Assembly (NCBI GenBank): GCA_036245525.1
Contig: BTPG01000005.1
Location: 434,001 to 498,000 of the forward strand
Source of the DNA: Semisulcospira habei
Taxonomy: Eukaryota > Mollusca > Gastropoda > Semisulcospiridae
Reading direction: 5' to 3'
Length of the DNA: 64,000 nucleotides
Part shown: one piece after another, positions 22,848 through 32,969 of the stretch
How positions within the stretch are numbered: the stretch's first letter is position 1
Layout: the number at the start of each line of letters is the position of its first letter
Translations under genes and position numbers: made by a program
The notes under the pieces: model-generated
What the model saw: only the letters and a program-made list of their open reading frames with translations
What the model was told of the DNA's origin: nothing
Databases searched by the model: none

Positions 22848-23870
22848 ACCTAGGTGACTGCCAGTCAGTGTTGCGATGCAATGACGATGGTATCGCACAG
22901 AAAGATGTATTGCTTTTGGTGAGCCCCTTTGACCGAAGGGGCACATGAAACTCTGTGGCTGACTATAAGCAGGGCCGGATCCGGGGGGGGGGTGCTTTGG
23001 TACTACAGCACCCCCCTCGGCTTAAAAAAAATAATCATTCACTGCCAGTCCACAACATGGTCCGAGAAGAAGGGGGATGCTTTAATGTTATTGCAGTACC
23101 CCCTAGAACAGTTTCGGTTGTGGTGTTTTGATATATACTAGACCATGACAATAGAAAAAAAGTTGAGCACCCGCCCCCCTTGAAAACGGATTGATCCGGC
23201 CATGTATAAGGGACTAGGTTGGGCCCCAGATACTTTCCAACAGCTGGGGTTGACCAGCAGTTAGCGGTTATTGCCAGATGGCTACCTCAGTCTTAGGATA
23301 CAATGAGGCGGATTGTATCGCACAGCACGAGGTACTGCTTTACATGAGCCCCTGTGAGTTCAGGGGCACATTACACTCTGTATCTGCGTAAAGTATTGTG
23401 ACGGGGTCAGTCAGCAGTGCCAAATGAGGATATCCGGCTGACTATAGCCCCATCCAACGGTCCTGCAAGATACATGTGAGACACACTGTAAAGCCGGAAA
23501 AGAAGAGTCATCAAATAGTAAAACAGAATCAACGTCCACAACAAGCTTCCACAAATAACAATCAATTTTTATTATTATGATTTTTAAAATTTATTTTATT
23601 TTTTATTCTTCTTTTTATTTATTTATTTTATTTTTATTTATTTATTTTATTTATTTTTTTTTTTTGGGGGGGGGAGGGGTGCCGGGTGGGTGGTTCAGGG
23701 CTTACCGGAGGGGGAGGGGGTAGCACGTGCCCCCTAGGTCCCCACTCCCTGGATCCGCCACTGGTAGTAAAGTATCTGGAGAGAAAGGTATGCAGCCATT
23801 GCGGTATTGTCAACTATTGCCTGATGGCTCTTTTTAAACAGGGTGAATGTGTACGCCCCTTGTACATGGC
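22848..23870. other. Intergenic with C/G runs and A/T-rich low complexity
   Basis: A G-run at 22985-22993, an inverted GGCCGGATCC/GATCCGGCC pair around 22973-23200, and TTTATTTTATT-type sequence at 23560-23665 followed by a G-run. No coding evidence. Confidence 0.5.
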
Positions 23871-23879
23871 AAATGACGC

Positions 23880-24259
23880 CGCCTTTACGTACACATGTAC
23901 TTTGGGGTAAGGTCACAGTGACAGGTCAGGGTGTCATATATAAATACACATTTAGTAAATTATTAATATGTGGGGGAATGCTAGAAAGCTTATGATCACG
24001 TGAAATAATGCTATTTGAGGAGTGAATAAAATAATGCATGCTTTTCAAAATATCTACTAGTGAATGTTATCCCAGCATGCAATTATGCTTTTTCTCCACC
24101 GAATGCAGAAACGTGTTTACTCACAGTAGGCTAACACCTGATTATAAAAACCACAGGTAGCGTATCTTTGACAGCAGAGATTACCAGGTATAACAGGCGG
24201 CATTTTCCCGTTGCTGCTTTGTCAGTTGACGCGGACTTTTGTTTCGTCGACAACTGATA
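23880..24259 (+). promoter_or_regulatory. Promoter-like module, copy 1 (partner 52845-53194)
   Basis: About 380 bp conserved with 52845-53194 in order: TTTACGTACAC.TGTACTTTGGG, TAAGGT, GCTTTTCAAAATATCTA, ACCTGAT.ATAAAA, CCTGGTATAA.CAGG, TTTTCCC.TTGCTGCTTT and CTTTTGTTTCGTC. A TATA-type box TATAAAA lies at 24144-24150. Conservation of non-coding sequence up to the start codon suggests a duplicated promoter, or the 5' end of a repeated element. Confidence 0.5.
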
Positions 24260-24286
24260 ATGGCGCCTTCCAAACGTAATAATAAG
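24260..24286 (+). CDS. Candidate first coding exon, copy 1 (MAPSKRNNK)
   Basis: ATG at 24260 opens nine codons, MAPSKRNNK, ending at a strong donor GTATGTAA. The paralogous site at 53195 reads MARSKRNK with donor GTAGGTAA. Both are basic N-termini with the same splice position. I do not recognise the protein, and no following exon was identified in the window. It could be the first exon of a host gene duplicate or of a spliced transposon gene. Confidence 0.4.
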
Positions 24287-24549
24287 GTATGTAATTATAC
24301 ATAAAGCCTTTTAACTTTTGTTTACATTTTTTTGTTTACAAAATTAACTTGTAGTGTGAAGATTTGTAAAAATCAAAAACAAGAAGAAGCATTTTGATAA
24401 TTTAAATGTCAGTGTTTGTCGTCCTCGGCCCTATTACTGTTCAGTTTTGGGGAAACGAAAAAGATTCTCAGCCCAGGCGATTACCACTGTGTATTAATAA
24501 TTTCAGCTCTATGGACCAATTCATATAACTTGAGAATAACCAGAGGAAG

Positions 24550-24638
24550 ATAGAAACACGTTTAGAAAAGACAGTTACAACACAATTTATTGTAAATAAA
24601 TTGTGTTGTAACTGTCTTTTCTAAGCGCGTTTCTTTCT
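24550..24638. repeat. Perfect hairpin palindrome
   Basis: The arms read GTTTAGAAAAGACAGTTACA, then ACACAATTTA, with a TTGTAA centre and the inverse arm. Single arms occur at 22530-22560 and 26255-26300. Lies in the putative intron after the 24260 exon. Confidence 0.75.
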
Positions 24639-24914
24639 TTTTGGGGGGTTATTCGCTGCATTTTACGCGCTTGGCAGTCATCTTTTGGGTCTGTACCAAC
24701 TCGTAACCCACCAGGCCATGATTTGCTTGCGCCATTGTGTGATTAAGTTCTCAGCTGTTTGCGGGTGTCATTTGCAACTTGAGTGTCAAATTCGTTATAT
24801 ATAATTATATGGGCGTAAATCTGCCAAGCACGAATATATCCAGTGAAAATGTACCACAATGTAACAGGCAGTTCATGATTTCAGCCATAAATCACGGAAT
24901 TTTAAAGTTTTCTT

Positions 24915-25627
24915 TAAGCAAAGTGATGATCAACACCACAAGCGACAGCAGCAGCAACATTCACATGAATGGCCAAAAGCTAGAAGAGGTCAATAGCTTC
25001 AAGTACTTGGGAGCCACCCTGTCCAAAGACGGTAGTTGCATAGCAGAGATCCGTATCAGGATAGGTACAGCAACATCCGCAATGGCCAGGCTGGACAGGA
25101 TATGGCGAAGTAACTCCATCAGCTTCACCATCAAGTACAGGCTTTACAAGTCCCTCATAGTGTCTATTCTACTCTACGGCTGTGAGACTTGGACACTGCT
25201 TGCAGACTCAGAAAAGAAAATCCAGGCCTTTGAGAACAAGTGCCTGAGGAAGTTGCTCCGCATCTCGTACCGCGAGCACAAGACCAACGAATATGTACGG
25301 AGCATCGTCACTTCCCTGGTGGGCCCACATGAACCCCTTCTGGCAACCGTGAAACGGCGCAAGCTTGCTTGGTTTGGCCACGTGACCCGACACAACACCT
25401 TGTCCAAGACTATCCTCCAAGGCACTCTCGAAGGAAGTCGTCGGCGAGGTCGTCAGAGAAAGAGTTGGGTCGCAAACATAAAAGAATGGACCGAACTCGA
25501 GATGTCAGACTTGCTTGCCACCGCCCAAAATAGAACTCAGTGGAGAGCACTGTCTGTTGCTGCTGCCTTTCAGTCCCCCCAACGCCCAGTTCGGGCAAGG
25601 GACTGATGATGATGATGATGATGATTA
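24915..25627 (+). mobile_element. 5'-truncated non-LTR retrotransposon with (TGA)n tail
   Basis: RT homology begins abruptly near 24915 and runs to a (TGATGA)n tail at 25604-25627, as expected for 5' truncation during target-primed reverse transcription. There is no 3' UTR; the ORF runs straight into the tail. Confidence 0.8.
24919..25606 (+). pseudogene. RT C-terminal fragment (non-LTR)
   Basis: The open part covers the thumb and C-terminal region only: SKVMINTTS, NGQKLEEVNSFKYLGATLS, KYRLYKSLIVSILLYGCETW, CLRKLLRISYREHKTNEYV, RRKLAWFGHVTRHNTLSKTI, GRQRKSWVANIKEWTELEM, ending RPVRARD. The catalytic palm is missing, so it is inactive. The reading frame itself is undamaged over about 229 residues, so insertion is fairly recent. 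The 60 codons open upstream are host sequence. The stop TGA is the first unit of the tail. Confidence 0.88.
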
Positions 25628-26334
25628 GGCATTCGAGTTTGCGTAGTGACTGTAACCGCAAGTCGATACGTGGAATGCGTAAAGGTGATTTTTTTTCTAG
25701 CCAATGTGCAGCAAGTCTGAAATCTGGTCTCGACTGCTGCGATGATTGTCTGTATACATGCCTGTTGTTTATGTCACAGTGATTAAAACTGATGTAAGAA
25801 AATGACCGTAATCAAGCGTGCTCGGAAAGTCGCAAAACCCGGAAGTGGCGGGATCTTCAAATCTGAAATCTGACAATGTGATTTCAGTACAGGTCGAATT
25901 TGATAGGAAATTGCGGCTTTGACTTAAAACGGGCCCGTACTTCGAGGAAACTGATAGCCTGCTCCCCCCCCCCCCTTCCTCCCACCTACCTCCCCATGTA
26001 GAAGGGGTGGTTATTGCGCATGTCATAGGTGACAGCCGCACATCACAGGATTCCACTTCTGAGGCGGCCGAACCACCAGAGGGTTTTAATTGCTGAATGT
26101 ACATTAATCTGTATGATGGTAGACAAAAACAGGTAAAGAGGCAAAACTGGAAAAACACCCTAAAAGAAACAAATCACTGGTATCAGTTACCAAGGCTTGA
26201 AACACATTGATACAGGCAATCAATGTCAAATGCCATGAATGGTTACATATTTTGTACATTGTGTTGTACCTTTTTTTCTAAGCGTGTTTCTTTCTCCGTT
26301 GGGTACTTCAAATGCCATGAATTAAGTTACTAAA
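25628..26334. other. Intergenic, nothing recognised
   Basis: Only a C-run (25964-25976) and a palindrome arm fragment at 26255-26300 are notable. Confidence 0.5.
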
Positions 26335-26735
26335 AAATTATACGTTCAAATCTCACTCCCCCACCCGGGTCTGCCCTGGGGGACTTGGGTGGGGTTAGGT
26401 ATTTTTTAGTTCCCAGGGTCACCCTGGTCAGCCCCACAGGGTGGGTTTTTCTCTCTATTCTGGGGCATGTGTTTCTGTCTACCCTTTGTCCATTCACCTG
26501 TATTTGCCTTTTTAAAACTCTCCCTACTGTCTGCACTGCCTGTAGCTCTTGATATTGGATGTGTGTTGCTAAATGGTCTTAGCTTTATTTATGCCCCATG
26601 TTGTAGGTTTATTTAATGTATTTGACCGGCTGGCGACATACATTCAATTTTCTGTTTAGTTTTTTTTCACAAGCAGTGCAGGCACGTCCTGAGAAAGCCT
26701 TGTTGCTGTCGGGACGTTAAGCAATGTACAATCAA
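26335..26735 (+). mobile_element. SINE-like repeat, copy 2
   Basis: Same ordered blocks as 6305-6572. It begins near GTTCAAATCTC (26344), a plausible pol III B box, and ends with GTCGGGACGTTAAGCAATG. About 120 bp (26540-26660) has no counterpart in copy 1 and may be an insertion. Confidence 0.6.
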
Positions 26736-27639
26736 ATCTCACTATTAACATTACCTTAATTTACAACAAAAGCAACAAACCAATGCTTCGCAACAAATGG
26801 TAACCAACTTGCATGGAATAACAAACTGGAAACCCACTATACAGTCATTTACGCAACAAAATATGTAACCATTCATAATTAACTTCTTAGAGTATTATCA
26901 GTTACTAAAACTAATATACTAGCTGATGTAAAAATGACAGAAAGTAACTCACATACCTCAGTTATCAGTTTGACAAAGGTTGGTTAGAAATTAAGGACTC
27001 TCAGATCAAATTCAACATGGCATCCAGCAAAAGGTCTTGCTGCTATGTAAGTCAAAGCACACGTGACAATGTGACTACAGAAAAATCAGGTCTGCAACTG
27101 ATGATCATGCACATGCTGCCCATGCATTTACTCACTGTACTAGCCATGGTGGCATATAGCTACATTTGACTAACATAGTTTGACACAAAGGCCAACAACC
27201 AAACGTCACCTATCCTAATTATTGTAAACTAACATTAATTCTATCATTTACTAAAACATTACTAAATCAACGAATATTACTACAATTACAACTTAAACAT
27301 GACGCACATAGAAACAGAAGTGCATCTTATTCTTACTCATATTTATTAAGAAATACGTGACTAAAACACACCAACAGATCATGCATGTTCAGTGTACCCG
27401 TTCTGACATAACTATGCATGTATGGATACCTGACTAAATAATAATAATAAAGAGCATTTATATTGCGCTGAATCCCCAGGAGCAGTGGGCTCTAAGCGCG
27501 TTACCAAAAAATGTATGTATGCAGAATCTCACTACCTTTAAAAAAGTTTAATCTACGCACACACATACAATTAAAACACACCTAACAAAACCATTCACAA
27601 TCACAATCCAGTTAAACGCACTTTGATGAGTGCTGATGC
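26736..27639. other. Intergenic; retroposon tail remnant at 27430-27510
   Basis: 27430-27510 holds (ATA)n followed by AAGAGCATTTATATTGCGC and GCTCTAAGCGCGTTACC, which looks like the reverse-strand 3' end of a retroposon with (TTATTA)n tail. A related GCGC...(TTATTA)n end occurs at 52640-52680. No coding evidence elsewhere. Confidence 0.45.
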
Positions 27640-28480
27640 GCCACCACGATGGTGCTACGGTCAACAAAGGGAAGACCTCAGTAAGATCAAGGCCACCACG
27701 ATGGTGCTCAGTAAACGCAGGCATGGGAATTGTCCGCGAAATTCCGCGAGAAAAAGAAATCGTCCGCGAAAAAAAAAAGACGTTTCCGCGAAAAAGCATT
27801 GTGGGTAGCAAAAGAAGGAAAGCACCGGTTTTATTCCGCGACAGAACATGACGCGGCAGGCTGTGTCGGCAGCCTGCTTGAGTGCGCGCTGCACTGAGAA
27901 CTTAGGCGGGAAGACCCAAGGTGGCCCGCAACCCCCCCCCCCCCCCCCCCCCCCCCCGCCTCCCCCCACCCCATTGTTTGATTTTCTGGCGCCGGCCAGG
28001 TTCGCCAACTACCCTCCCCCCCCCCCCCCCCTCCCCCGCACTGTTTGATTGTCCGGCGGCCAGAAGTAAGCAAGGTTCGTGGCCTACACGCCCCCCCTCC
28101 CCTCCACTCCCCACTGTTAGATTTTTCGGCCCCCGCGGAAAGAAGATCTAGCGTGGCTGAGGCCTTTTGTATCAGGTTGAAGGCCCCGTTTCAGATGATT
28201 TTTGCTTGGGCAATTCCCATGCCTGTAAACGGTCAGCAAAAGGAGGACCTAAGATCAAAGCCACCAGATGATGGGCCGGTGCTACAAAGTCAACAGAAGG
28301 AAGACTCAAGATCAGCACAACCGCGATGGCGCTACATGGTCAACAAATAGATGACCTGTGATCGTCCGAGCCACCAAATGGTCAATAAACTAAGGATGTA
28401 AAGATCAAAGCCACCAAGATGGTCCTACACGGTCAACAAAAGGAAGACTGAGGTAATAAATGCCACTATGATGGCCCGTG
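27640..28480. repeat. Degenerate minisatellite of about 60-bp units, split by a transposon
   Basis: Units with GATCAA.GCCACCA.GATGG, GTGCTAC and GGTCAACAAA.GGAAGAC repeat at 27640-27717 and 28226-28480, before and after the TIR element at 27718-28225. Confidence 0.7.
27718..28225. mobile_element. 508-bp non-autonomous TIR transposon
   Basis: Perfect 15-bp terminal inverted repeats CAGGCATGGGAATTG (27718-27732) and CAATTCCCATGCCTG (28211-28225), flanked by a 6-bp direct duplication TAAACG (27712-27717 and 28226-28231). The interior has CCGCG-rich sequence and long C-runs (27932-27957, 28018-28031) and no ORF of note. CAGG termini recall hAT elements, but those make 8-bp duplications, so the superfamily is open. 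Confidence 0.75.
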
Positions 28481-28519
28481 CCAAGTGTGGCATCATAAGC
28501 CACAGAAATATGTATGCAG

Positions 28520-29735
28520 ACCAGACCATTATCACACACACGCACACACAATCCGTGGATTAATGGTACGCAAGCTGCAAGAAGTAGGTTTTAAGTTGGA
28601 TCTTAAAGACGTCAATGTTTTCAGCATTCCTGAGGTGTTGGGGAAGGGAGTTCCAGACAATAGGGGCTTGATACTGGAATGTCCGGCAGCCAAACCGCTT
28701 GGAGGAGAAGCTGGGGACACGGAAACGCTTCTCAGAGCAGGAACGAAGCGAACGGGAGGGCTGATAGATGTTGAGGAGGGATGAGAGGTATGGCGGTAGG
28801 GATCCATCAAAGCAGCGCCGAAAAGCTAGGACCGCAATCTTGTACTCGACTCTAAACTGAATAGGTAGCCAGTGCAATTCCTGAAGTAGGGGGGTTACAT
28901 GGTCCATTTTAGATTTGCCAAAAGCAAGCCTGGCAGTTGAGGAGTATCTGCAGACGGGAGAGTTCTTTCTGGGGGACACCTGCCAGCAGGGAGTTACAAT
29001 AGTCTAAGCGGCTACTACAAGGACAAGGGAGCAAATAAGTTGAACAATAGCGGACCGGGTGATGAATGGTCTAATGGAGCCGATTCTTCGCAGCTGGAAG
29101 TTCGCTGTCCTGCACACATTAGTAATGTGATAGTGCATGGACATACTGCAGCCGAACTGAACTCCCATATTACGTACATACTGGCTAAAAGTTATTTCAC
29201 TGTCGCCAATCACGAGGGAGGCCCCTGGTGGGACCTGACTAAGGGAGTGGTCAGAACCAGCGCAAAGTGATTCAGTCTTGCCGTCGTTCAGCTTCAGTTT
29301 GTTGCACAGCATCCATTTTTTTTTTCACAGAGGAAATACAAAGTTCACTCTCTTTCACAAGAGCAGGAAAATTAGATGGAGAAGCACCTTTGTGGAGCTG
29401 GGTGTCATCGGCATACTTGTGAAATTCACAGGCATGTCGGGTGATGACGTCAGAGAGGGATTGGGTGTAAAGGCTGAAAAGGACGGATCCTTGGGGGGGA
29501 CACCGTATCTCAGCGTGAGTGGCTGCGACTCTGATTGATTGACAACAACCTTCTGAGTACGACCACGCATATATGAGGAAAACTCCAGCTAAGTGTTTTG
29601 CCAGAGATGCCATGATAGGATGTGTTAAATCTCCTAGAGTACAGTATAGTCAATCGTATCAAATGCCGCCGAGAGGTCAAGAAGGCAAGAATGGAAACCA
29701 GCTTGTTCTCAGCATTCTGACGTTCTAAACGTCCA
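28520..29735 (-). pseudogene. CR1/L2-like non-LTR retrotransposon, 3' half, decayed
   Basis: Frames change several times, but the order is clear on the minus strand. An ENKLVSILAFL remnant of the RT region lies near 29690. Then come YGVPPKDP/PQGSV (about 29505), CEFHKYADDTQL (29430-29395, the catalytic box), LKLNDGKTE (29290), then HVTPLLQELHWLPIQFRVEY (28900), SLLNIYQPSRSLRS and IVWNSLPQHLRNAENIDVFK (28620). HWLP...PSRSLRS...WNSLP is characteristic of CR1/L2-group C-termini. At least three frameshifts are present. A (CA)n stretch at 28535-28550 follows the 3' end. Confidence 0.8.
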
Positions 29736-30189
29736 TTAATGCAAACTGCACAATGCCTATCTTGATTATGCTTCAAGATAAACTAGCTACAATCAATAAC
29801 AAACACAAGTTATTCTGAAATACATCTTTATTACACTTTGCCAATCCCACACTAGCACACAAACTACACTCTGCCACACCCAAAAGGCTGATCAGATTCC
29901 CGAAACCAGCTTTTAATGGCTCAAGAACGCTAGCCAATGCGCAAAAGGCCGTCGGACCGACGCCGGCCGTTGGCCTTTGCGCACTGGGAAGTAAGATCAA
30001 GTAACTCTTCGAGCAGCAGTCTGTTCAGTTTGAGCCTTTTTGTGGGAGACGGCGGGACGAATCATGGATTGCCGTTATCATTAGTGTCTTGTCCATATCA
30101 AGTTCCGCCACCCAGCAAAGATCTCGGTCACGGTTTGTTGGATTCAAGCACGTGCGGATGCGTGCTGGATGGACTTACTTTGGGTAGAT
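29736..30189. other. Intergenic; palindrome at 29937-29983
   Basis: GCGCAAAAGGCC and GGCCTTTGCGC form a hairpin around a GC-rich centre (29937-29983); a diverged half occurs at 52733-52770. Nothing else seen. Confidence 0.5.
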
Positions 30190-30193
30190 TGAA

Positions 30194-30790
30194 GGTGATA
30201 GCAATCTAATTTCAAATCCATGAAAAAGCGCACAGGAATTACCTCGCAGTTACTTATGGTTTCAGCCCTTCATAGCACCCACCCTGCCCACGCTCTCCTG
30301 ACACTCTTTATTACCGTTTAAAGAACGTAAGTGCAGAATCGAACTTTTGCGTTTTGACAAAATAGTCTGTGTTGTCTGCATCCTTCAATCAAATGCGTGT
30401 TCCAAGGGCTACAAACACCCACGGATTTGGAAAGGCCAGCCATTTTTGCACCGAACAGTCAACCTGAGATTGACCTGTGCTCGCAGCTTTTGATTACACA
30501 CGGTCACACAAAATGCAGACTCTTGCCATAACATTTATTCTTCAAAGTCTTTTAGGTTGAAATCCGTGACTGTTTGTAGCCCTTCAAACATGCACTTAGG
30601 TTTAAGGATGCAGACAAGAGAGACGAATTTGTCAAAACACAAATACGAACCTATACTAACGTTGATCGGTAATAACTAGGTTGGGCGGGGTTGAGTTTGT
30701 GTCTAGTGAAAGGCTGGGACCCTAGGGAACTGAAAAAAAGTCATGACTAAATGAGCGTTATCTTGGATTTGAAATTAGAGTGCTATCACC
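30194..30790. mobile_element. Foldback element, about 597 bp, with long inverted arms
   Basis: The ends GGTGATAGCAATCTAATTTC and the inverse near 30790 match, as do inner blocks such as TTGTCTGCATCCTT and GGGCTACAAACA, giving arms of roughly 240 bp around a centre of about 115 bp (30441-30557). It is flanked by TGAA on both sides (30190-30193 and 30791-30794). No coding capacity. Confidence 0.65.
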
Positions 30791-30794
30791 TGAA

Positions 30795-31229
30795 ATCAAA
30801 ATACGGGTGGAATGACAGCAGCGAAGATTGGCACAACTGGACGGATTAACACCAAGGTGGATTCGCGCTAGGTAGTTTTCTGCTGGGTAGATTCACGATT
30901 GGTAGATTTATCCTGATTATAGTGAATTTGACCCTTTCAGTTTCAGCGTTAGTTAAATAATACATTGGCAAGATATTGATAGTAGAGCCCGCGATCTGTT
31001 ACTTACCGCACAAAACAAAACACCATAATACAGACGCTCATCATGAAGACACCTAAAACCATAACTATGCTTACCTACTCATTAGACCCTATAACCCAAA
31101 ACTATGCTAGCCTACACACTAGACATAACAACCAACACAAATAAAACCAGCTTCTAATAAATACAGAAGTTCTAATTAACTAAAGATGCCTTAATCTACC
31201 GTAACTGCTCACGCAGTCCGGTGCCCCTC
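30795..31229. other. Intergenic, AT-rich, nothing recognised
   Basis: No repeat shared with the rest of the window apart from the CTAATTAACTAA words that belong to the adjacent minisatellite. Confidence 0.5.
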
Positions 31230-31925
31230 TATACTGAGGAACTCTTAATTAACTAAGCATTCCCGTACAGGAATTCTAAATATCTAGGTTCAAGTCCATT
31301 ACAAGGATTTTAACTAAGTGCAACCTTAATATACCGTCGCAGTGGACAGTATAAATTCTAATTAACTAAGGTGCAAATCCTTTACAAGGATTCTAACTAA
31401 GTGCAACCTTAATATACCGTCGCAGTGGACAGTATACTTGAATTCTAATTAACTAAGGTGCAAATCCTTTACAAGGATTCTAAATAAGTGCAACCTTAAT
31501 ATACCGTCGCAGTGGACAGTATACATTCTAATTAACTAAGGTGCAAATCCTTTACAAGGATTCTAACTAAGTGCAACCTTAATATACCGTCGCAGTGCCA
31601 AATCCTTTTCACAAGGATTCTAAGTGCAACCTTAATATACCGTCGCAGTGGACAGTATAAATTCTAATTAACTAAGGTGCAAATCCTTTACAAGGATTCT
31701 AAGTGCAATCTTAATATACCGTCGCAGTGGACAGTATAAATTCTAATTAACTAAGGTGCAAATCCTTTACAAGGATTCTAACTAAGTCAGTGCAACCTTA
31801 TACCGTCCTCGCAGTGGACAGTATAAATTCTAATTAACTAAGGTGCAAATCCTTTACAAGGATTCTAACTAAGTGCAACCTTAATATACCGTCGCAGTGG
31901 ACAGTATAAATTCTAATTAACTAAA
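31230..31925. repeat. Minisatellite, unit about 85 bp, about eight copies
   Basis: Each unit carries TTCTAATTAACTAAGGTGCA, AATCCTTTACAAGGATT (itself a palindrome), CTAAGTGCAACCTTAATATA and CCGTCGCAGTGGACAGTAT. Several units have small internal deletions (for example near 31600 and 31790). Sequence identity is high. Confidence 0.9.
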
Positions 31926-32836
31926 CAGGGAGACAAGAGAGAAAACTTAAAACTATACGTCCTGTGTAGGACGGAGCTTCGCATGCAGGGAGGCCGGCCT
32001 GCCCGACTTTGCTAGGCGCCCGCTATTTTTATACGTCTCTCACTCTCAAGAGTGTGTTCGGCGTGCCTCGCGCTAATTGGCTGACATACTCGCTCTTGAC
32101 ACATAGCTGTGTCGCCAGCTTCTGAGTCTGTGGGCGTGCTGGGGCAAATATGTGCCACTGTACCGAAACACTGGGCTAAAATCGTCTCCCCCGCTACACT
32201 TGCTTAGAGTGACAAGACTTAATGCACTCGCTCAAGGCAACTCACTGTTTCCGCGAACAGAAGAGTTCGATACAGTAAATCAATACAGTCTGTAAGAAAA
32301 ACGAACCTGCAACGAGTTTTCGACCGTTGCCTTTCTTGTGCGCGTTTTGTTTTGTTTTATTTTATTTTATTTTATTTTTTTAAATTTAAATTTCACTATT
32401 ATTTATTTATTTATTTATTTATTTGTTTATTTATTTATTTACTGTATTTCGGAAGGGTTTGACTTCCCTTCACAGTTCCTTTCGATCTGGGGTATGAATT
32501 TCCCCAGTTTTTTTTTTACGTGGAAAGGCTGTAGAGAAACATTGACTCTTGCTACGAAGATACTCCAGGTCTGACATTGATCTCGATTAGTGATGCACAC
32601 GTACATGATAGCGAGGTCCCGTTTGCAGCGAACGACTCCCAACAATGAACGAGGGCGAATAACCTTCTTGTATCACATCACTCCAGATGTCTCCGAGAAG
32701 CATAGATCCTCATGAGCCCTGGGGTGTCGTCCAGCGTAAACGTAACCTCTCATGATGTGTACTACGCACGACAAAAGCCTCTGCAAAATATGCAGAGGTG
32801 TCATGCGTGTGTGTGTATTGCTAAATCGGCCTTCAG
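31926..32836. other. Intergenic; low-complexity TTTTATTTTATT at 32340-32450
   Basis: A GC-richer patch at 31970-32190 stands out from the AT-rich surroundings but shows no motif I can name. TAGATCCTCATGAGCCC at 32703 is a single arm of the palindrome found at 37470-37515. Confidence 0.4.
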
Positions 32837-32902
32837 CTCAAGGGTAGTGCCAGAATAGCTTGGCGCCCGGAGGCGCCAAGCTATTCTGGCACTACCCTTG
32901 AA
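32837..32902. repeat. TTAA-MITE palindrome, core only
   Basis: Perfect 30-bp arms TCAAGGGTAGTGCCAGAATA, then GCTTGGCGCC, with loop CGGA. A decayed end ACTTTAATGGGTTAG lies at 32950. The AGAATAGC variant is shared with 49342-49439. Confidence 0.75.
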
Positions 32903-32969
32903 CTGTTTAATCAGTCATAGTGGATCTGTAGGTCACAGTGTAAGGACTTTAATGGGTTAGTGTCGGGAC

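Noticed and set aside
27848..28151. Proline-rich and glycine-rich frames
   Set aside because: Produced by long C-runs inside the 508-bp TIR transposon.
31230..31925. Regular repeats with a palindromic core resembling a CRISPR array
   Set aside because: The repeats are contiguous 85-bp units with no unique spacers, and the genome is eukaryotic.
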